DNA from: Deltaproteobacteria bacterium
GTDB lineage: Bacteria > Myxococcota > Myxococcia > Myxococcales > SZAS-1
Direction of reading: 5' to 3'
NCBI GenBank assembly: GCA_018266075.1
Contig: JAFEBB010000066.1
Coordinates: 1 to 40,454, forward strand
DNA length: 40,454 nucleotides
Below are positions 29,101 to 38,100 of this stretch, one piece after another. The translations under genes and the position numbers were made by a program. The number at the start of each line of letters is the position of its first letter. Within the stretch, counting starts at the first letter, position 1. The notes under the pieces were generated by a model, which saw only the letters and a program-made list of their open reading frames with translations, ran no database searches and was not told the DNA's origin.

Positions 29101-32100
29101 CCGCGCTCTCGTTCAGCGGCGCGGGCGGTGCAAGGCGGTTGGTGAAGGTCGGAGGCACGCTCTATGTCGCCGCGGGCGCGGCCGGTCTGGTGGTGGTGGA
29201 CGTGTCGCTGCCCGCTCAGCCCTCGGTGCTTGGCACCTACGCGGGTCGGGGCGCCGTCACCGACGTGGTGGTCTCGGGCGATCTGGTGCTCGCGGCGGAC
29301 AGCCAGGGCATCAACCTCTACCGTGCTGGTGTGAGCAGCGGCCTCGTGCCCATGGGCAGCCGCGACGTAGCTGGCGGCGTCTCCGCGCTGGCCCTCAGCG
29401 GGAACCAGCTCCTCGTTGGCACTGCCAGCACGACCAGCTCGCAGCTCCTGGTGCTCGACGCGCGCAAGCCCGATCTGGCTCAGGTGGGAAGCGTGGCGCT
29501 CTCGGGCCCCGCCAAGCACGTGGCCGTCGATGGCGTGCGCGCCTTCTGCTCGCTCGGCGCGCTCGGCGACGTGACCATCCTTGACCTCACCGATCCGACG
29601 AATCCCGCGCCGGTCGGCGACCTGGTTCTCTCGGATCCCTCGGGCGGGCACTGGGTCTCGGCCAACGAGACGTACATCGCCGGCAGTGTGGCCTGGGTGT
29701 CTGCAGGCGGCGGCAAGGTGCAGCGCTTTGCCGTTCCCGTGGGCGCGCCGCCGGTCTCGCTCTCGCGAGCGCAGGTGGTCGGCGACGCCAAGAGCCTCGC
29801 CTTCGATGGCCGCTACCTGATCGTCGGGACGCTCTTCCTCAACCAGAATGGCCAGCAGGTCGAGCTCCCAGTGCCGACGGCTGCGCAGGTGACCAACCAG
29901 CTCGCTGGCGCGCTGGCCACCGTCGCGTTGGATCACCTCGAGCTCGTGGCCACCTCGCCCGCATCCGGCGAGCGCGTTCCGCTCCAACCGACGATCAAGG
30001 TCACGGTGAGCGACCTGCCGGATCCGACGACGGCCAGCGCTGTTACGCTTAGTGCCGCAGACGGCGGCAGCGGACCGGTGGCTGCTTCAGTGCGCGTGGC
30101 CTCCGATGCGTTGGGCGGAGCGGTCTACCTGCAACCGCAGGCGCCACTCGCGCCGGGGAGCCAGTACCTCCTAACCATTGGTTCGACGCTCGCGGATCTT
30201 TCGGGCGGCGCGCTGGGCACGACGAGCATCGTGCCCTTCCAGACCGCGCTCACCTCTGCAACCGCGGGACCGTCAATCGATCACGTGACACCGGGCTACG
30301 GCGGGATCGCGGGTGGTGACACCGTGCAGATCGTCGGAGCGCGCTTCGAGCCCGGGTGCGCAGTGAGGTTCGAAGGCATCGTGGCCACCGTGCTCGGCGT
30401 CTCCGGCGATGGCACGACGATCACCGCGACAACGCCGCCGGGAACCGCCGGCCTGGCGGGCGTGGAAGTGGTGAACCCCAGCGGTCTCGTGGCGACGCTG
30501 CTCGGAGGCTTCCAGTACCTCGCGCCTCCGCAGGTGACCTCCGTGGTGCCCAACGCCGCGCCCTTCGGGAGCCGACAGCAGGTCGCCATTCACGGCGTCG
30601 GGTTCTACCCCGGCTCGCAGGTGACCTTCGGAGGCGTGGCAGCGCTGGCCACGACGTTCCAAGCCGACGGCAGCCTGCTGGCGCAGGTGCCCGACGGCGT
30701 AATCGGCCCCGCCGATGTGACCGTCACCTCCCAGGCCACGCCCACCAACCTGACCAGCACCCTGACTCACGGCTTCACCTTCACGCTGCCTACGCTGACG
30801 ACGCTCAGCCAGGGCTCTGCGAACCTGGTGACCGTGGGCTCCGCGCTTATCGTCGCGACAGATGGGCAGCTTCTGGCCTACGACGTCTCGGTTCCCGAGA
30901 GCCCGTTCCCGCTTGCGACCGTCTCGGGGGTGTCTTCCCCGGGAGGCATGAGCGTGGCCGCCGGGAAGCTCGTGCTCGCTGGCGCCGGGCAGGTGGTCCG
31001 CTACGACCTCACCGGTTGTGGAACCGCGCCGCGCGCCAACTGCCCGCTCAACGAGCTCGATCGGGTGGCCTACCCGTCGTCGGTCTCGCTCTCCGCCGTG
31101 GCCAGCACCGAGCGCTCCGCATACGTCGCAGTCGCTGGCGGAAACGAGGTGTCGCTGCTCGGCGAGGTGGGTGGCCACCTCCAGGTCGTGGCCCAGGATT
31201 TCTTGTCTGGCGGCACGATCCGGGCGATGGCCATGTCGGACGCTACGCTGCTTGTGCTTGGCGACGACGGCACGCGCACCACGCTCGAGGTGCGCAGCAT
31301 TGCCGACGGCAGCCTGGCGCTCGTGGGAAGCCTGTCCGGCCTCGCCGTGCCTGCGTCGGCGCTCGCTGTGCAAGGAACTCAGGTGGCTGTTGGGGCAGGA
31401 TCCGGCGTGCAGCTCGTCGACGTGTCGAGCCCGACGGCTCCGCTGGTGACGGGGAGCTGGCTCTCGGTGGATGGCTCTGCGGTCTCCACGTTGGCCCTCG
31501 AGGGGCCGTGGATGCTGGCCGGGACGGCGTCTCGGCTCTCGCTGGTCGACCTCACCGGCGGACCGGTGGAGCGCACGTTCGCGCCGCTTGGCGCTCGCGC
31601 GGTCGCCATGGGGGATGGCGTGGGCTGGGTCACTACGGGCTCCACGCTCCTTGGGCTCGACCTGCCGTATCCGACGATCTCTGGTGCGTCGCCGCTGCCG
31701 GGCGAAGTGCTCGCTGACGGGCGCATGCCCTCCGTCGCGCTGGCCGATCGGTTGCCGCTGAGCGTGCCGCGCGCGACGCAGATCACCCTGGCGCAGCAGG
31801 GCACTCCGGTGGCGGGCCAGGTGACGAGCTCGGGCTCCGTCGTGACCTTCACGCCGGCACAACCGCTCACGGAGGGCGGCGCGTACTCCGAGTTGGTGAC
31901 CTTCGGTGCCACGCCGTACGTGGGCGGTACGGTGGTCTCGCCGTGGACGGTGACCTTCACAGCAGGCGAACCCGACGCCGGCAGCATAGCCGTCGACGCG
32001 ATCACGCCAAACTTCGGGCCCGTGGCGGGCGGCCTCGAGGTCGACATCACAGGGAGTGGATTCGACGCGAGCACCACCGTCGCATTCGGCAGCGTCGTCG

Positions 32101-35100
32101 CCGCGAACATCGTGCCGCCGACGGCGACGCTGCTTCGCGTGACGGCGCCGGCCGCCCTGGCGCCTGGCCCGGCGCGCCTGACCGTGACCACCGCCACGGG
32201 TCAGCTCGCTCTGGATGGCGCCTTCACCTACGTGGCGCCACTGTCGGTGAGCTCGATTGCCCCGACGAAGGTCGACCTCTCGGGCGGGTGGGTGACGCTC
32301 GGAGGAAGCGGGTTCACCTTCGGCATCTCGGCAGCTGCGGGCGGCGCGCCAACGACCACGCGCAACCTCACGACTACCAGCGTCGATGTCTACGTGCCGG
32401 GTGGCCCAGCGGGCCTCATCGACCTCGACCTAATCCAGCCCGGCACGCCGACGCTCCACCTCGCGGGCGCGGTGCGCCGCACGGATCTGACGCCGCCCAT
32501 GGTCACGTCGATCGATCCCTTCCCGAGCGTGGGTACGCAGAACGTGCCGCTGGGCGCCACCTTCACGGTGCACTTCTCCGAGCCTATCGATGCCTCGACG
32601 CTCGCGCTCATCGGGCTGGCGCGTGTGAGCAACAGCGCCCAGGTCAGCGTCCACGTGAGCGCTGGCGCTGATGGCTCAAGCGTGGTCGTCGCGCCGACGG
32701 CGCCGTTGACCGCCACGACCAGCTACCAACTCCAGGTGGCCGGAGTGGCCGACCTCGACGGGAACGTGATGGCTCCCGCGGCCTTCCTATTCCGCACACT
32801 CGACGATGTCCCGCCGGTGGTTTCGGTGTTGCTTGGCGGCGCGCCGCTCGCCTCGGGCGCCAAGCTCGCCGTGGGCGTCGATTGGGTGTTCACGGTCAAC
32901 GCGACCGATGACAGCGGAAGCATCGCCTCCTTGTCGCTGAGCATCGATGGCGCGCCGGTTCTTCTCGACAACAGCCACCAGGTCCATCACACCTGGCCGG
33001 CCTCGGCGGTGGGCACCATCTCCACGCTCGTGGCAACGGCCCAGGACGCGGCGGGCAACAGCGCGACCACGACGATCTCCGTTCAGCTCCAGAGCGACTC
33101 GCCGCCCACCTGTGGCTTCACCAGTCCGGCGTCGAGTCCCATCTCGCTGGAGGAGGGCAGCTCGCTCACCGTAGCCATCAGCGCGCAGGACATTCGCGCG
33201 CTCACGTCCGTGGCGATCCAGCTCGACGGCGCGACGATTGCGACCAACGGCAACGTGTCCGCGGCCTCCACCACGCTCTCGACGTCGGTGCGGCTGCCGC
33301 CCGCAGGCGCGGCGGCCACGCCGCACACGCTTACGGCTTTCGCGACGAACGATCGCCAGGTCAGCACCGAGGCGACACCGGTGGTGGTGAACGTCGTGCC
33401 CGACGCGACGCCCCCCACGGTCGCTCTCGGGAGCCCGCGGAGTGGCGCGCAGATCGTTGGAGGCACAAGCGTACCCCTTGTCGCGAGCGCAAGGGATCAG
33501 AACGGGATCGCCTCGCTGACCTTCAGCGTCAACGGCGCCGACATCGCGACGCTCTCACGGCCGCCCTGGAGCACCAGCTGGCTTGCGCCGACCGTCTCGT
33601 CGAACCAGGCGACGACCATCTCCGTGCGCGCCAGCGACCCGCGCGGGAACGTCGCTACGGCCTCGACGACCGTGACTGTGCTGCCGGTGAACGGGCAGCC
33701 GGTCGCCACAATCGCGCAGCCTGCAAACGGCGCTTCGTTCACGGTCGGCAGCGCGATTCCTGTCGTGGTCCAGGCCGCCTCGCCGGTTGGCATCGACCAT
33801 GTGGTGGTCACGCTCGGGAGCCAGAGCGCGACGCTCACCCAGGTTCCATACGCCACGAGGCTGATGGCGCCACCTGTCACAGGGAGCTCCCAGCAGGTCA
33901 CGCTCTCGGCCGTGGCGGTCGATGCGCAGGGCCGCTCGAGCACTCCGACGCTGCGCGTGCTGACCATCAACTCGGATGGCCAAGCGGCGCCGACCGGCGC
34001 TCTGGCACTCGTGCCGAGCGGCCCAGTGCTGCTCGGCGGCTCGCAGCTCAGCCTCTCGGCAGCGACCGACGCGGGCCAGCTTGAGGCGCTGGGAGTGAGC
34101 GTCGGCGGGAATGCTGTGGCCACCGCGGCGAGCGCCCCACTCAACCTGACGCTGCCGCTTTCGCCCGAAGGCGCGGCAGTGTCCGCAACGGGCCAGCTCG
34201 TGGCTCCGGATGGCCAGGTCACGGCGCTCAGCGCTTCCGGGACATTGGCCGTCTTCTCCTCGGGCGATCTCGCCACCGCGAACGACTTGCCCGCCGGCGC
34301 ATCTGTCGCGGGGCTCGACGTGGCCGACGGCACCCTGGCGATCGCAGTCGACGAGCTCGGCGGCCAGGGCACGCTCGACCTCCGCGCCGCGGACTCGCTG
34401 CAGCTCTCGGGTCGCGTCGCGTTCACGGGCAAGCCGGTGGGCATCGCGGTGGCGTACGGGAATGCGTTCGTCGCCGTGCAGCACGACGGCGCGGGCGAGC
34501 TGGTTCCTGTCTCGCTGGCCACGCTCGCCGAGGGGACGCCGGTTGCGCTCCGCAGGCCGCCGTCGGCCGTCGCAAGCTGGCGCGGCGGCGTCGCGGTCGC
34601 GACGGACGAGGGTCTCGAGCTTCGGGATGGCCAGGGCGCGCTGTTGAGCCGGCTGGCGCTCGCGCCCGCAACGGCGCTCGCGGCGCAAGGCGACGAAGTC
34701 TTTGTCGTGGCCGGTGGCTCGGTCATCGACGTGGACGCGAGCGACCCGTGGAGTCCGCATGTCGCATCGCAAGCAGCCGCGCCGGGCGATGTGGTCGTCG
34801 CCGCAACTGCGAACGTCGTCTGCGCGGCCGGCACGAACCTCGATTGTTGGACCCGAGGTGCGGGCGGTCTCACTGCACTCGGCTCGCTCGTTGCGCCGGC
34901 TGCGCCGCTGACGCTCCGGGTACACGGACCGTACGTCGCGCTCGGCGCAAGCAGCGGGGCCTGGATCTTCGACGCGCGAAGTACGCTCGTCAGCGCAGGT
35001 CACTTCCCCGAGCTCGCTGGCCGGCTGGAGTTCACGGGCGGAGAGCTCTTCGCGGCACAGGGCGGCCAGGTGTCCAGGCTGAGCACCCAGCGCGATCCGG

Positions 35101-38100
35101 CGCCGCCCCAGGTCTCCATCTCTGCACCGGCTTCGGCAGCTTCGGGCGCGCGAGTCGCGCTCGTCGGCAACGTGAGCGACGAGGCCGATTCGCTCAATGC
35201 CTACTCGACAGAGCTATCCGTGAACGGCGTCGTCGTGGACCGCCGCGATGGCGAGACGCCGTCGTTCGTGGATCTGCCCATCGACGCCGGCACAGCAACA
35301 GTTGCGCTGAGCGTGACCGACCTCGCGGGGAATCGCGTCTCCCGCAGCGCGAGCGTAAGCCTCAGCGACTCGGGTACGGGCCCCGCGCTCTCCGGGATTG
35401 TGGCACCGGCGAGCGTGCTCAGCGGCGCGTCCCTGAGCCTGGCTCCTGTGGCCGTGAATCCCGCCGAGGTCGCGAGCGTGGTGTGGAGCGTGAACGGCGC
35501 CGCGCCGGTTACCACCACGGCCCCCACGCTCGCCCTCACGACGGCCGCGCCGGCCGTGGCCTCGAACACATCAATCGAGGTCGTCGCCTACGCGGTCGAC
35601 GCCCTGGGTCGCGCAGGCGCGCCCGTCCAGCAGCAGCTCGAGGTGCAGGTGGATCCCACCCCGAGCCAGCCGCTGCTCTCGCTCTCACGCGCGGGTTCGG
35701 GGCCGATCTATGAGGGCAACACCGTGCAGGTCGCGGCGACCTTGACCTCGAGCGCGTCCATTGCCCAGGTGGCGTTCTCGGTTGCCGGGACGGAAGCGGA
35801 GGTCGTCACAGCCTCGCCGTTTGTGGCCTCTCTCACGATGCCCGTCGCGACGGGCACGCACACGGTGACCATCAGCGCGGTCGCCACCGATGTGGAAGGG
35901 CGCGCTTCGCAGCCGGCCACGCTCTCGCTCACCGTGGTGGGTGACTTCGTCGCGCCGACCGTAGCGCTCACCCTCTCGCCTGACGGTCCCACGCTTGCGG
36001 CCGGCTCGACGCTCACGATGCTCGCCGATGCGGGAGACGTCGGCAGCGGCATCGACGTGGTGACAATCCAGGTCTCGTCCGATGGCGGCGTGCTGTCCAG
36101 CGGCGGTGCCGAGCTCGTCTACGACGTGCCGGCGTCCACGCCGGAAGGCACCGTGTTGCAAGTGGTGGCGACCGCCGTGGACCTCGCAGGCAACTCGGCC
36201 ACGACCCACGCTCAGACCGTGGTGGTCTCACCAGCGGGCCCTGGCCCGTCGGGCGGTGCGAACGCGAGTGCACTCTCGCAGGCCACCTTCATCGACTTCC
36301 TCGGCGACGAAGCGGCCGCGCTCGTTCCCTCGGGCTTGCTCATGGGCCAGCTCGTGCGTGGCAGCGCGCCCTCGTTCAGTGCGCAGGGCGTGGTGGCGAC
36401 GTCGAGCCCGGGCTTGGAGGTCGCGCTCTACGGCACCACGGCGCTCGTCGCCGAGGGCAGCGCGGGCATGGAGCTCTTCGATGTCTCCACGCCTTCCGCG
36501 CCGCGCCGCATCTCGCACCTCGCGGGGAAGTTCAGCCACGTCTTGGCTCGTGGCGGCGCGGTGCTGGCGTCGGGCGACGTTGGCGACTCGGCCTACACCA
36601 TCGATCTGCGCGAGCCTGGCTCGCCGCTGGTAAGCGCGTTGGGCATCAACGGGCGCCTGCTGGGGCTCTCGGGAGTGGGCAACCTCTTCCAGATTGAAGC
36701 CTCGACGCTCGCGACGCAGCTCGCGGGATCGAACGGCTTCGGTTCGATTTCGCTCGCCCCAGCGCAGCTCCGTACGGCGGCGATGGACGGATCGGATGTG
36801 CTCATCGGGACCGATCGCTCCCTCGTCATCGCAGCCAATGGGGTGCAGCTCGCCTCGCTGGCGATGGATGCGCCGGTCCATGCCATGGCCATCGCGTGCG
36901 GGCTCGCGTACCTCGCGCTCGACGACGGCACCATGCACGTAGTGGACGTCCGCGACGAGCGCGCGCCCGTGGAGCTCGAGAGCCAGCCGCTGGCGCTGGC
37001 TCATGTCGACGTGTCCGGCGGGACGCTGGTAGGCATTGCTCCTGGCGGTGGCGCGGTGCTTCTGCCGCTCCCGGGACCCGCTGGTGGAACGCAGCAATTG
37101 GGCGAGGTCGTCCTCGGCGACGCGCCCGCGAGCCTCGCGCCCTTCGAGCGGGGAGTGCTGGTGGCTGCTGGCAGCGTGGGCGTCCAACAGGTGGATCTGA
37201 CAGTGCCCACCGTCCCCGCCTCGCCCAGGTCGATTGCGACCGGCAGTGGCGTCACGCGTCTGGAGCGGGCGGGCAATCAGATCTTCTGGATCGACGGCGC
37301 GACGGCGCACAGCAGTTCGTTGACCGCGAACGGCACGTTTACGCCGGGGCCGAGCCTGGCGAGCTTCGGTAGCGTGGGCGCGCTCTCCGCCTCGGCGACG
37401 CGCCTGTGGGCCGCAGGAGGCGCCGTCGTCTCTTCGAGCGATCTGCCCAACCTCGCGGTCACCGGCTCGCTCTCGCTTGGCGCGGGCGTGACTGACGTGG
37501 CCGGGCAGAGCGACCTCGCCGTGGTCGGCCTTGGCAGCGCGGGCTTCGCGACGATCGGCGTCGATCGCGTGGGCGGTCTGCTGCGCCTCGGGACCGGCAC
37601 GGCTGCCGCGTCGGCCGTGGCACTCGAGGATGCGACGGCGATCGTGGCGTCGGTCAGCGGCCTGTCGGTCGTTGACGTCTCGGACCCCACTCAGCCGTCG
37701 CTGGTCGGCACGGTCGCGCTCGCAGGCTCGCCCGTGCGTGTGCGCCTCTCGGGCGGAATGGTAATCGTCAGCGAGGCCTCGGCAGGCGTGGAGTTGTTCA
37801 GCCTCTCGGATCCCGCGCATCCAGCACTCATCGAGCGACTGGCTTCCAGCCGAGCCGTGGACGCTATCCTCGCAGTGGGCCAGGTCGTGGTCGCCGACGC
37901 GAACACGGGCGTCGTGACCTTCGCCGAGCCCTCGACCGCCACGTTGCCCGGCGCGCGCATGGATGCACCGAACGCGATGGCCAGCGTCGCGGCAGGTTCG
38001 ACTGTGTCGATCGCGGGCGCGACCTTCGGCGCTGACGTGGACGACGCAGAGTTGGTGGTCGACGGCGTACCGGTGGCGCGCGTGGACGCGAACGCTCCGA

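Noticed and set aside
23925-29987. A 2,020-codon open frame on the minus strand
   Set aside because: It is the antisense shadow of the giant plus-strand gene. Its translation is Arg/His/Gly/Ala-rich with no domains, whereas the plus frame gives clear propeller, Big_5 and IPT modules. Long antisense frames are expected opposite very GC-rich genes.
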